Positions 33,355-41,671 of a stretch of DNA of 64,000 nucleotides are shown one piece after another; positions within the stretch are counted from its first letter, which is position 1, and each line of letters starts with the position of its first letter. The translations under genes and the position numbers were made by a program. The stretch is from the NCBI RefSeq assembly GCF_005144415.1, contig NZ_SWJE01000019.1, positions 1-64,000 on the forward strand. The letters run 5' to 3'. This DNA is from Trinickia terrae. Lineage in GTDB: Bacteria; Pseudomonadota; Gammaproteobacteria; Burkholderiales; Burkholderiaceae. The notes under the pieces are model-generated. The model ran no database searches, was not told the origin of the DNA, and worked only from the letters and a program-made list of their open reading frames with translations.

Positions 33355-34689
33355 ATGCTAAATCCCAAAGCTGCAACTACCGAACTGCTTCAAACACCGC
33401 ATTCCAGCAATGAGATCTTGTGCATCAAGGGCGTCCGCCGGGGCTTCAGCAAGGCCCAGGAGGATCTGCTGGTGCTCGACGACGTGAACCTGACGCTGCG
33501 CGAAGGCGAGATCGTCGGCCTGCTCGGCCGCTCGGGCTCGGGCAAGTCGACCCTTCTGCGCATCATCGCCGGGCTGATCCAGCCGACCGACGGCCATGTC
33601 GATTACCTCGGCAAGCCGCTGTCCGGTCCGGCCGAGGGCGTGGCGATGGTGTTCCAGACCTTCGCGCTGTTCCCGTGGCTTACCGTGCTGCAAAACGTGG
33701 AAGCGGGGCTGGAAGCGCAAGGTGTCGGCGCCAACGAACGCCGCCAGCGCGCGCTGGCGGCGATCGACCTGATCGGTCTCGACGGCTTCGAAAACGCCTA
33801 TCCGCGCGAGCTGTCGGGCGGCATGCGGCAGCGCGTGGGCTTTGCGCGCGCGCTGGTCGTCGATCCGACGCTGCTCTTGATGGACGAGCCGTTCTCCGCG
33901 CTCGACGTGCTGACCGCCGAAACGCTGCGTACCGATCTGCTCGACCTGTGGACGCAGGGGCGCCTGCCGATCAAGTCGGTGCTGATCGTCACGCACAACA
34001 TCGAGGAAGCGGTGTTCATGTGCGACCGGATCCTGGTGCTGTCGTCGAACCCGGGCAAGGTGATCGCCGAGATCCAGGTGCCGTTCAAGCACCCGCGCAA
34101 CCGGCTCGACCCGGCGTTCCGGGGCCTCGTCGACGACATCTACGCGAAGATGACCGCGCGCCGCACTGGCGAAATCGCAAGGAAGGAAGGGCTCGAGCTC
34201 AGCAGCCGCCTGCCGGAGGTGTCGACCAACCTGATGGCGGGCCTGATCGAAACGCTCGCCGTGCCGCCGTACAACGGCCGCGCGGACATGCCGGAAATCG
34301 CGCGCTCGCTGCACCTCGAAGTGGACGACCTGTTCCCGATCGCCGAAGTGCTGCAGCACCTGGGCTTCGCGGAAATGCGCGAAGGCGACATTTTCCTCAC
34401 GCCGCAGGCGCGCACCTTCGCGGAATTCGGCACGCAGGAGCGCAAGATGATGTTCGCCGAGCATCTGCTGCGCAACGTGCCGCTTGCCGCGCGGATCAAG
34501 AAGGTGCTTGACGAGCGTCCGGGGCATCGCGCGCCGCGCGTGCGTTTCGAGCAGGAGCTGGAAGATTTTCTGTCGGACAACGCGGCCGAAGAGACGCTCG
34601 ACGCGGTCATCAACTGGGGCCGCTACGGCGAAGTCTTCTCGTATAACGACCAGAGCGAGATTTTCAGCCTGGCGGACGTCGAGGCTTGA
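33355..34689 (+). CDS. Nitrate/sulfonate-type ABC transporter ATPase with AAA-associated domain, orphan
   Basis: A 444-residue ATPase. The N-terminal ABC domain (residues 20-260) has Walker A GRSGSGKST, Q-loop MVFQTFALFPWLT, signature LSGGMRQRVGFARAL, Walker B LLLMDEPFSALD and the TauB/NrtD-like LIVTHNIEEAVFMCDRI. The C-terminal 150 residues (starting RLPEVSTNLMAGLIETLA) form the AAA-associated domain found in a subset of such importers, with LTPQARTFAEFG. In other genomes this type is normally followed by a two-domain permease gene. Here there is none: a tandem repeat and an opposite-strand flavin reductase follow. Its partner permease must lie elsewhere or has been lost. Confidence 0.85.
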   Translation: MLNPKAATTELLQTPHSSNEILCIKGVRRGFSKAQEDLLVLDDVNLTLREGEIVGLLGRSGSGKSTLLRIIAGLIQPTDGHVDYLGKPLSGPAEGVAMVFQTFALFPWLTVLQNVEAGLEAQGVGANERRQRALAAIDLIGLDGFENAYPRELSGGMRQRVGFARALVVDPTLLLMDEPFSALDVLTAETLRTDLLDLWTQGRLPIKSVLIVTHNIEEAVFMCDRILVLSSNPGKVIAEIQVPFKHPRNRLDPAFRGLVDDIYAKMTARRTGEIARKEGLELSSRLPEVSTNLMAGLIETLAVPPYNGRADMPEIARSLHLEVDDLFPIAEVLQHLGFAEMREGDIFLTPQARTFAEFGTQERKMMFAEHLLRNVPLAARIKKVLDERPGHRAPRVRFEQELEDFLSDNAAEETLDAVINWGRYGEVFSYNDQSEIFSLADVEA

Positions 34690-34690
34690 T

Positions 34691-34730
34691 CGCCGGACCG
34701 CCGGACCGCCGGACCGCCGGACCGCCGGAC
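34691..34730. repeat. Tandem repeat, 5 copies of CGCCGGAC
   Basis: Five perfect head-to-tail copies of the 8-mer CGCCGGAC start two bases after the ATPase stop codon and end 20 bp before the stop of the convergent FMN reductase. The unit length is not a multiple of three and lies outside genes, so copy number can change freely by slippage. It may mark a deletion junction. Confidence 0.9.
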
Positions 34731-34750
34731 CGCGCGATCGCCGCGCCGGC

Positions 34751-35440
34751 TCAGCCGGCCGGCGTCAGCGCCTTCGCGACGCTGCGTTCCGCCGCGAGGC
34801 GCGCGGCGCGGTGCGCCCCGAACACCAGCGCAAACTCGGCCGCCTGCCGGCCAACCGTCGCCAACTGCTCGGCGACCTTCCCATCCGAGCACGTTTCCGC
34901 TGTTTCGAAGCGCGTTTCCAGCGTATTGACCGCCGCGCCGAACGGCGTCGGCCAGCCGCGCAGCGCGTGCGCGATCGAGCGCAGCGAGGTCAGCACGGTG
35001 CCCGCCGCCTGCCAGCCGTACGCCGTCACGATCGCGCCGACGGCGCGTCCGTCGAGGTAGGGCCGCTCGTCGGCGCGCAGCTCTTCGAGCGTGTCGAGCG
35101 CGTTTTTCACGAGCCCCGAGACGCCGCCGTGGTACCCCGGCGTCGCGATGATGACGGCGTCGGCGGCGCGCACGGCCTCGATCAGCTCTAGCTGCGCGTC
35201 GGTCCGCTGCGTCTGTTCCGGCGCGTAGTGGGGCAGGCTGTGCAGGAACGCGCCGCCGAAGAGCCGCGTGCGGGCCCCCGCGGCTTCGGCCCCCCGCAGG
35301 GCGATGTTGAGCGCGCGCTCGGTCGACGACGACTCGCGCGTGGTGCCGCCGATGCCAACGACGAGCGGCAGGGGAAGATGGTCGAAAGCAGTCAAGACAA
35401 CACTCCGTCGGTCAGCGGCGCCGCGCGATGTCGCCTGCAT
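34751..35440 (-). CDS. NADPH-dependent FMN reductase family flavoprotein
   Basis: A 229-residue flavodoxin-like protein. It opens VVGIGGTTRESSSTERALN, the FMN-phosphate loop of this family (standard form has GSxRxxS), then AVIIATPGYHGGVSGLVKNALD, the second flavin-binding segment. Such enzymes reduce FMN, quinones, azo dyes or sulfonate-oxygenase flavin with NADPH. Next to a sulfonate/nitrate-type ATPase, a link to sulfonate use (SsuE-like) is conceivable but unsupported by other ssu genes. The start is uncertain: the ATG at 35438-35440 is used, although the flavin domain begins about 25 residues later and a downstream non-ATG start is possible. Confidence 0.8.
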   Translation of the reverse strand: MQATSRGAADRRSVVLTAFDHLPLPLVVGIGGTTRESSSTERALNIALRGAEAAGARTRLFGGAFLHSLPHYAPEQTQRTDAQLELIEAVRAADAVIIATPGYHGGVSGLVKNALDTLEELRADERPYLDGRAVGAIVTAYGWQAAGTVLTSLRSIAHALRGWPTPFGAAVNTLETRFETAETCSDGKVAEQLATVGRQAAEFALVFGAHRAARLAAERSVAKALTPAG

Positions 35441-35782
35441 TGGCTCGATGCCGCGACGCCCGGTTCTTAGCGTGTTCAAGCCGGCATGGTAGCGATTGCT
35501 TAACTGCGGCGGAAACGACTTTTTCTGCTAACGATATGTCGCCGCGCGGGCTTGCTGCTCTTGGGCCTGAGCGACTATGTGTCGCATTTAGTCAAGGCAT
35601 CGTCGCAAACGGGCAGCAATCGCCATTTTTTTGAGACAAATATTTGGCCATGGGCGTCAAGTCCTGATTTCCTGCCTTTTCTTGCTTTCCTTACTTTGTT
35701 CGGAGTTCCCGGCTGCCCATGCAGCCGGGCTGCCCCGTGTCGTGCCAAAAAATGCCTGCAGATGTCTTGAAGGAGCCTTTTC
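35441..35782. promoter_or_regulatory. Region upstream of the DUF1329 gene with a perfect hairpin at 35708-35729
   Basis: A 342-bp gap. At 35708-35729 there is a perfect 9-bp stem, CCCGGCTGC pairing with GCAGCCGGG, loop CCAT. It is not followed by T residues, so it is probably not a terminator. It would fall in the 5' leader, 53 bp before the DUF1329 start, and could affect mRNA stability or translation. No clear promoter or operator found; the ribosome site AAGGAG is at about 35770. Confidence 0.5.
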
Positions 35783-37165
35783 ATGAAGATTCGCAAAGCG
35801 GTCGTCGCCCTGGCGGTGTTGGGGTTGATTTCTAACGCGGCGTGGCCGCTTACGCAGGACGATGTCGCCAAACTGGGGCAGGACCTGACTCCAGCGGGCG
35901 CTGAGAAAGCGGGTAGCAAGGATGGTTCGATTCCCGCGTTCGGCGGCGAGTCGAAGCCGCTGTCGGGGTGGTCATACGGCAAGCTGCGTGAGGACTACTG
36001 GAAATACAAGAGCGAAAAGCCGCTGTTCGTGATCGACGCCTCGAACGTCGACAAGTACGCCGACAAGCTGACCCCCGGCCAGGTTCAGATGCTCAAGCAG
36101 GTCAAGGGATACACGATGCCCGTGTATCCGGCGCATCGCGAATGCACCCTGCCGAATGTCGTGGAGGAAAACACGAAGGAGGGTGCGTTGAAGTCGGCGA
36201 TCGCGAAGGATGGCTGGTCGCTGGAGAGCGCGACGCTGCCTAGCGTGCCGTTCCCGATCCCGCAAACGGGCATCCAGGTTATGTGGAACTGGCTGATGCG
36301 CTACCAGGGCGTGGCCGCCGAATGGCCGGACGGATATACCGTCGTTTCGCCGCGTCCGGGCACGAGCCAGTCGATCGTCACGCGCTGGAACCAACTCGTC
36401 TACTACCCGTGGGCGAAGAAGGGGCAGCACACGCCGGAGGACGATCAGGGGCTGCAGAACGGCTTCTACTATCTGTACACGGAGCCGGCTGCGCTGGCGG
36501 GCCAAGGCACAATGCAGCGCTACTACTTCAGCAAGGATACCGACACTTACTACTATTTCACCGGCCAGCGCCGTGTGCGCCGTCTCCCGGCCTACGCGTA
36601 CGACGCGCCTTTGATCGGGTACGAAAACCAATATCCGGCGGACATCTCATTCGTCTTCTACGGAAACCCGGACCGCTTCGACTGGAAGCTGGTCGGGAAG
36701 AAAGAGGTCTATGTGCCGTATGACGGCTTCGCGATGCAGCGCTTCAATACCAAGCTCGACGCTGCAATGGGCCCGAACTTCATCAATGCTGACATGCGCC
36801 GCTACGAGCTGCACCGGGTGTGGGAAATCGAAGGGACGGTCAAGTCGGGCGTGCGTCACTCGACGCCGAAGAAGACGCTTTACGTCGACGAGGATAGCTG
36901 GCTCGTGGCGGTGGGCGACGACTACGACGCGCAAGGCAAGATCTGGAAGGCCAAGGAAAACTACATTACGCCGGAATGGGAGATCGGTGCGTGCTCGACG
37001 TCCGCGTCTGTCTATAACGACCTGATCAGCGGCCGCTACGTATTCGACGAGACCATTGTCGGAACCGGAAAGGACTTGAAGTTCTATCCGCCCGGATCGA
37101 GCGACCCGCGCCTGAACAATCAGTACTTCACTGGCGAAAACCTGAGCGCGATCAGCGACCGCTGA
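35783..37165 (+). CDS. DUF1329 family exported protein
   Basis: A 460-residue protein with a signal peptide (MKIRKAVVALAVLGLISNAA, cleaved before or near TQDD). The DUF1329 signature is clear: REDYWKYKSEKPLFVIDASN, RQ-type GQRRVRRLPAYAYDAP, and YELHRVWEIEGTVKSGVRH. The C-terminal half has the LolA/LppX-like periplasmic lipid-carrier appearance known for DUF1329. It is the first gene of a set with DUF1302, an RND transporter and a Ycf48-like propeller, a combination repeatedly seen in Pseudomonas and Burkholderia. By analogy with LolA it may shuttle a hydrophobic molecule in the periplasm (inference); no activity is established. Confidence 0.9.
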   Translation: MKIRKAVVALAVLGLISNAAWPLTQDDVAKLGQDLTPAGAEKAGSKDGSIPAFGGESKPLSGWSYGKLREDYWKYKSEKPLFVIDASNVDKYADKLTPGQVQMLKQVKGYTMPVYPAHRECTLPNVVEENTKEGALKSAIAKDGWSLESATLPSVPFPIPQTGIQVMWNWLMRYQGVAAEWPDGYTVVSPRPGTSQSIVTRWNQLVYYPWAKKGQHTPEDDQGLQNGFYYLYTEPAALAGQGTMQRYYFSKDTDTYYYFTGQRRVRRLPAYAYDAPLIGYENQYPADISFVFYGNPDRFDWKLVGKKEVYVPYDGFAMQRFNTKLDAAMGPNFINADMRRYELHRVWEIEGTVKSGVRHSTPKKTLYVDEDSWLVAVGDDYDAQGKIWKAKENYITPEWEIGACSTSASVYNDLISGRYVFDETIVGTGKDLKFYPPGSSDPRLNNQYFTGENLSAISDR

Positions 37166-37190
37166 CCTTCGATCAGCCGTAGTCAAAGCA

Positions 37191-37220
37191 GGCATCGCGC
37201 TGGAGAGGAAGTGCGATGCC
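37191..37220 (+). other. Hairpin between DUF1329 and DUF1302
   Basis: Arms GGCATCGC and GCGATGCC around a 14-nt loop, 26 bp after the DUF1329 stop. It has no T-run, so it probably stabilises or processes the mRNA rather than terminating it. The A+T-rich stretch that follows (37222-37260) could contain a second promoter. Confidence 0.45.
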
Positions 37221-37281
37221 GAATCTCAATTAATAATACTAAGAATAACTAAATAACTTTTAACGACGAAGGGATGGTGAA

Positions 37282-39117
37282 ATGAGAGCAAAAGTAGGTC
37301 GTATGTTATGGCCGACCGTGTGCGGCGCGATCATCTCGTCGCCCGCGGCGGCGTACACATTCGATACGGGGATCGGTGACCTGAAGGGGTCTTGGGTGTC
37401 GAACATCACGGGCGGCATGGCGATACGCACGCAGAACCCGAGCTGTTCGCTGACCGGCGACCCGAATTCCTACGGCTGCGGCAGCGGCGCGAACGTGGCG
37501 CAGTGGGCGAACGGCGACAACGGCGACCTCAACTACCGCAAGGGGCAGCCGTACAGCACGTACCTGAGCGCAACCAGCGAGCTGCTGCTGACGATGCCGA
37601 GCGAAGGCTATAAATTCCTCGTGCGCGCAACCGCGATGTACGACTTCGCGGCATCGAACACGCACCGCACCGAGCTCTCGCCCGCCGCTTACGACCAGGT
37701 CGTGAAGCAGGCGCAACTGCTGGACCTGTGGGCGGAAAAGGATTTCAACATCGGTGACGAACGCGCGCACGTCCGCGTCGGTAATCAGGTGATCAACTGG
37801 GGCGAGAGCTACTTCGCGTCGGGCGGCATCAATGCGACGAACTCGCTCGACATCCAGAAGCTCTATATTCCAGGCACCCAGCTCAAGCAGGCGCTGCTGC
37901 CCGCGCCGATGATCAGCTTCGCGAGCGGATTGCCCTACGGCTTTTCCACCGAGGGCTATTTGCAGGTTCAGTGGAACGGCAACAAGTATCCGCCGGTGGG
38001 CACCTACTGGTCGACGTCGAACGTGTTTGGCCGAGGCTCGCTGCCGGGGTCGTTCAACTCTACCAATTTCAACGTCGGCGCCATTGACGCGGGCACGATC
38101 GCGGGCACGATACCCGGCAACAACAGCAGCAACAACAACGGGCTCGTCAACACGGTCAGTTCGAATCTCGTGAACGGCGCGTACACCGGCCTGCAGACGA
38201 ACCCGATCGGCGTGCCGTATAGCACCGTGTTGCCGAGCAACAGTCCGCAGTTCGGCGTGAAGATCGGCTACAAGCCGCCGAACGCGGATATCAGCTTCGC
38301 GTTCTATTACGAGAACTACATCGACAAGGCGCCGGTGCTGTCGTACCTCGCGAATGGTTCGGCGCAGTGGTCGTACCTGAAGAACCGGCAGCTCTTCGGC
38401 GTCAGCTCGAATTTTTCGCTCGGCGACTGGGCGATCGGATCCGAGCTCTCGTACCGGCCGCACGACGCGGTGGCGATGTCGTCCTGCTTTGCGCCGGGCG
38501 GCCCGACCGATGCGCAGACGAACGGGGTAGCCGGCATCGATTGCCCCGCCTACAAGGACATGAAGAAGTTTCAGTTCGACATCAACGCGCAGTTGAACCT
38601 GACGAAGTCGTCCTATCCGATGCTGAAGCTGATCGGTGCCGACATGGCGGTGTTCACCGCGGAAGTCACGTTGATCGACTATCCCGGGCTGAGCCCGAGT
38701 GCGCAGTACTACCGCAACATCAACGGCCAGAGCGTCTACCAGGTGGTGGACGCCGGCTACGGCACGTGGCTGAACAACAACTCGGGCCTGGGCTATCCGA
38801 TCGCGGCGGCGCAGGGCACGGCACGCTCGGTCGGATTGACGATGGACTTCAACTGGACCTATGACGGGACCGTGATTCCCGGCTGGCAATTGACGCCGGG
38901 CATGACCTTCTACGATGCCGTCTCGGGCTACACACCGACGTTCTCGGCCAACTACGAGCAAGGCGCGAAGTCGATCAATTTCTACCTGCTGTTCAACCAG
39001 AACCCGCAGGTGTGGCAAGCGGGCATCAACTACACGATCTACTTCGGCGGCAATGCCGTATCGCAGCCCTTCGGCGACCGCAACTTCGTCGGCCTGTTCG
39101 TGACGCGCAATTTTTAA
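37282..39117 (+). CDS. DUF1302 family outer-membrane beta-barrel protein
   Basis: A 611-residue outer-membrane protein. It has a signal peptide (about 24 residues, ending SSPAAA) and then FDTGIGDLKGSWVSNITGGM, the DUF1302 start. The body is full of alternating beta-strand patterns, with LLDLWAEKDFNIGDERAHVRVG and GNQVINWGESYFASGGINATN, the best conserved DUF1302 block. The C-terminus ends VGLFVTRNF, the barrel-assembly aromatic. DUF1302 proteins resemble long-chain fatty acid/hydrophobe transporters of the outer membrane by fold, but their substrate is unknown. The ATG at 37282 has AAGGGA upstream. It is followed by three large hairpins before the RND gene. Confidence 0.9.
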   Translation: MRAKVGRMLWPTVCGAIISSPAAAYTFDTGIGDLKGSWVSNITGGMAIRTQNPSCSLTGDPNSYGCGSGANVAQWANGDNGDLNYRKGQPYSTYLSATSELLLTMPSEGYKFLVRATAMYDFAASNTHRTELSPAAYDQVVKQAQLLDLWAEKDFNIGDERAHVRVGNQVINWGESYFASGGINATNSLDIQKLYIPGTQLKQALLPAPMISFASGLPYGFSTEGYLQVQWNGNKYPPVGTYWSTSNVFGRGSLPGSFNSTNFNVGAIDAGTIAGTIPGNNSSNNNGLVNTVSSNLVNGAYTGLQTNPIGVPYSTVLPSNSPQFGVKIGYKPPNADISFAFYYENYIDKAPVLSYLANGSAQWSYLKNRQLFGVSSNFSLGDWAIGSELSYRPHDAVAMSSCFAPGGPTDAQTNGVAGIDCPAYKDMKKFQFDINAQLNLTKSSYPMLKLIGADMAVFTAEVTLIDYPGLSPSAQYYRNINGQSVYQVVDAGYGTWLNNNSGLGYPIAAAQGTARSVGLTMDFNWTYDGTVIPGWQLTPGMTFYDAVSGYTPTFSANYEQGAKSINFYLLFNQNPQVWQAGINYTIYFGGNAVSQPFGDRNFVGLFVTRNF

Positions 39118-39125
39118 CCAGACGG

Positions 39126-39156
39126 TTTCAGGCGCTTCGACCCGAAGCGCCTGAAA
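39126..39156 (+). other. Long perfect hairpin after DUF1302
   Basis: Arms TTTCAGGCGCTTCG and CGAAGCGCCTGAAA, 14 bp each, loop ACC, 8 bp after the DUF1302 stop. Very stable; no T-run follows, so it is a likely 3' stabiliser or weak terminator. Confidence 0.75.
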
Positions 39157-39196
39157 CATATAGGACGTGTGCGCAGCGTCCCGGCCGCCGCACAGC

Positions 39197-39226
39197 TCCA
39201 AGTAAGCGCTAAAGCGCTAACTTGGA
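39197..39226. repeat. Palindrome, REP-like family, copy 2
   Basis: Arms TCCAAGTAAGCGC and GCGCTAACTTGGA around TAAA. It shares its core (AGCGCTAAAGCGCT) with copy 3 just 14 bp downstream and with the copy at 18122-18151. Confidence 0.82.
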
Positions 39227-39240
39227 ACAGCGCGGCATGG

Positions 39241-39274
39241 GATCGGAGTAGGCGCTAAAGCGCCAACTCCGATC
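39241..39274. repeat. Palindrome, REP-like family, copy 3
   Basis: A 34-bp inverted repeat with arms GATCGGAGTAGGCGC and GCGCCAACTCCGATC around TAAA. Paired with copy 2, it makes a tandem palindrome pair between DUF1302 and RND, ending 22 bp before the RND start. Confidence 0.85.
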
Positions 39275-39296
39275 GACAGTATTCAGGAGACTGCAC

Positions 39297-41657
39297 GTGT
39301 TATTCAACAGCATCCGTCATCTAGAGAACTGGCTGTTCTCCCGGCGCCTTTTCGTGTTGGGCGTTTTCGCCGTATTCACGGCAGTGATGGCGTTCTTCGC
39401 CGCGCAATTGCGCATGGACGCAGGCTTCGAAAAGCAGATTCCGATTGGCCACGAGTATGTGCAGACGTTCAACAAGTACCGTGCCGACTTGTTCGGGGCG
39501 AATCGCCTGACGGTTGTCGTGAAGGCAAAGCACGGAACGATCTGGACCAAGGAAGGGCTCGCGCGGCTCGCCGCGGTTACCCAGGCCGTCGCGTACCTGC
39601 CCAATGTGGACCGGCTCGGCGTGCAGTCGCTCTGGACGCCCAACAGCTTCGTCAACGAAATCACCGAAGACGGGTTCCGTTCTCAGCCGATCATCCCGGG
39701 CACGGTGACGCCGGGCGGCCTGACTCAGGACATCATTGCGCAGATCCAGCGCTCGACGGTCGAGGGGGGCTTCATCGGCTCGCTGGTGTCGCGCGACGAA
39801 GCGGCTGCGATGATCACGGCGGAAATCGGCGAGGTGGGGACGGACGGCAAGAAGATCGACTACGTCCAGTACAACCATCTGCTCGAACAGAAGCTGCGGC
39901 AACCCTTTGAGGATGCGAACTACGACGTCCAGATCATCGGTTTCGCCAAGCAGATCGGCGACATCGCCGACGGTGCGAAGTCGGTGCTCCTGTTCTGCGC
40001 GATTGCCTTGCTGCTTACCGCGCTGGCCGTGTACTGGTATTGCCATTCGATCCGCTTCACCGTGCTGCCGATCGCGTGCTCGCTCACCTCGCTCGTCTGG
40101 CAGTTCGGCACGCTGCGGCTTCTCGGCTTCGGGCTCGATCCATTGGGCGTGCTGGTGCCGTTCCTGGTGTTCGCCATCGGCGTGTCGCACGGGGTTCAGC
40201 AGATCAACTTCATCACGCGCGAGCTCGCCCACGGCAAATCGTCGTTGCAGGCTGCGCGCCATAGCTTCACGGGTCTTCTGATTCCGGGCACGCTGGCGCT
40301 CGTGACGGCACTCGTGTCGTTCGTCACGCTGCTGATGATCCCGATCCCGATGATTCGCGAACTCGCGATTACCGCCTCGCTCGGGGTCGGCTACAAGATC
40401 CTGACGAACCTCGTCATGCTTCCGCTCGCCGCGTCGTGCTTCAACTTCACGAAGGCCTATGCCGAGAAGGCGATGAAGAAGCGCGAGCAGCGCGCCGGCT
40501 GGCTGCGCAGACTCGCGCGCGTGGCGGAGCCTCGCAACGCGGTGATCGTGCTGGTCGTCGTGGCGGGCGTGTTCGCGACGGCGGTCTGGCAGAGCCGCGA
40601 TCGCGTGGTCGGCACGCTGCAGCCGGGGGCACCCGAATTGCGTCCGGACGCGCGCTTCAATCGCGACGCGGTGGCGATCGCCAGCAGCTTCGACGTCGGG
40701 CTCGACTGGCTCTCGGTCGTGATCGAGGCGCCGCCCGGCTCTTGCGAGAGCCCCGCGGTCGGCACCTTCGACGACAAGCTGACCTACGCGTTGCGGGACG
40801 TGCCGGGAGTCGTGTCGATCAGCTCCTATCCGGACATGCTGCGCACCTATAACGAGGGCTACAACGAAGGCAATCCGAAGATGAGCGCCGTGCCGATCGA
40901 TTCGGGCAACTATGCGGGCCTGAGCACGGAAATCGGGCGCGTGCGGGGCTATCTGAACAAGGACTGCAGCATGACTGCCGTTCACCTGTATCTGTCCGAT
41001 CACAAGGCGGCCACGATCAACCGCGTGATCGACGCCGTGAAGCGGTTCCGCGATACGCACCCGACGCCGGGCATCCAGGTTCGTCTGGCGGCCGGCAATG
41101 CGGGCGTGCTCGCCGCAATCAACGACGAGGTGGCGAAGAGCGAGTTGCCGATGATGCTGTACGTCTACGCGGCAATCGTGCTGCTCGTGTTCATCGTGTA
41201 CCGCGATTTGCGCGCGGTGCTCGCGTGCTGTCTGCCGCTGACCGTCGGCACATTCATTGGCTACTGGTTCATGAAGGCGTTCGAGATCGGGCTGACTGTC
41301 GCCACCTTGCCCGTGATGGTGCTGGCGGTCGGTATCGGCGTGGACTACGCGTTCTATATCTACAACCGGCTGCAGGGTCATCTCGCGGCGGGCGAGCCAA
41401 TCGTCAAGGCGCTCGAGCATTCGATCCTCGAGGTCGGAATGGCGACGATCTTCACGGCGATCACGCTCGCGATCGGCGTCGCGACCTGGAGTTTCTCCAC
41501 GCTGAAGTTCCAGGCAGACATGGGCAAGCTGCTCGCGTTCATGTTCATCGTCAATCTGGTGATGGCGATGACGGCATTGCCGGCGCTCGCCGTCGTACTC
41601 GAGCGCGTGTTCCCGCGGCGCAAGCCGGCGCGTGCGCCGGGCGTCTTCAGCCACTGA
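39297..41657 (+). CDS. RND/MMPL-family transporter permease
   Basis: A 786-residue membrane protein with two repeats of one helix, a large periplasmic loop and five helices, typical of MMPL (mycobacterial membrane protein large)/HpnN-like RND permeases. TM1 is RRLFVLGVFAVFTAVMAFFA, and the first five-helix block begins SVLLFCAIALLLTALAVYWY. In the second block VLAVGIGVDYAFYIYNRL carries the G-x-x-x-D-Y motif, where the Asp is the expected proton-relay residue. The matching first block reads VFAIGVSHGVQQ, with His instead of Asp. GTG at 39297 is the start, with AGGAGA upstream. It is shorter than AcrB (about 1040), as MMPL-type proteins are. It probably exports or imports a lipid-like compound together with the DUF1329/DUF1302 proteins. 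Confidence 0.9.
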   Translation: MLFNSIRHLENWLFSRRLFVLGVFAVFTAVMAFFAAQLRMDAGFEKQIPIGHEYVQTFNKYRADLFGANRLTVVVKAKHGTIWTKEGLARLAAVTQAVAYLPNVDRLGVQSLWTPNSFVNEITEDGFRSQPIIPGTVTPGGLTQDIIAQIQRSTVEGGFIGSLVSRDEAAAMITAEIGEVGTDGKKIDYVQYNHLLEQKLRQPFEDANYDVQIIGFAKQIGDIADGAKSVLLFCAIALLLTALAVYWYCHSIRFTVLPIACSLTSLVWQFGTLRLLGFGLDPLGVLVPFLVFAIGVSHGVQQINFITRELAHGKSSLQAARHSFTGLLIPGTLALVTALVSFVTLLMIPIPMIRELAITASLGVGYKILTNLVMLPLAASCFNFTKAYAEKAMKKREQRAGWLRRLARVAEPRNAVIVLVVVAGVFATAVWQSRDRVVGTLQPGAPELRPDARFNRDAVAIASSFDVGLDWLSVVIEAPPGSCESPAVGTFDDKLTYALRDVPGVVSISSYPDMLRTYNEGYNEGNPKMSAVPIDSGNYAGLSTEIGRVRGYLNKDCSMTAVHLYLSDHKAATINRVIDAVKRFRDTHPTPGIQVRLAAGNAGVLAAINDEVAKSELPMMLYVYAAIVLLVFIVYRDLRAVLACCLPLTVGTFIGYWFMKAFEIGLTVATLPVMVLAVGIGVDYAFYIYNRLQGHLAAGEPIVKALEHSILEVGMATIFTAITLAIGVATWSFSTLKFQADMGKLLAFMFIVNLVMAMTALPALAVVLERVFPRRKPARAPGVFSH

Positions 41658-41671
41658 CGGAGGGCACGATC

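Noticed and set aside
34691-34730. Possible CRISPR or VNTR-like array at the ATPase stop
   Set aside because: The repeat unit is only 8 bp with no spacers; it is a simple tandem repeat, not CRISPR.
39321-41654. A 777-codon minus-strand frame opposite the RND gene
   Set aside because: Mirror of the permease codons; no signal peptide, helices or domains.
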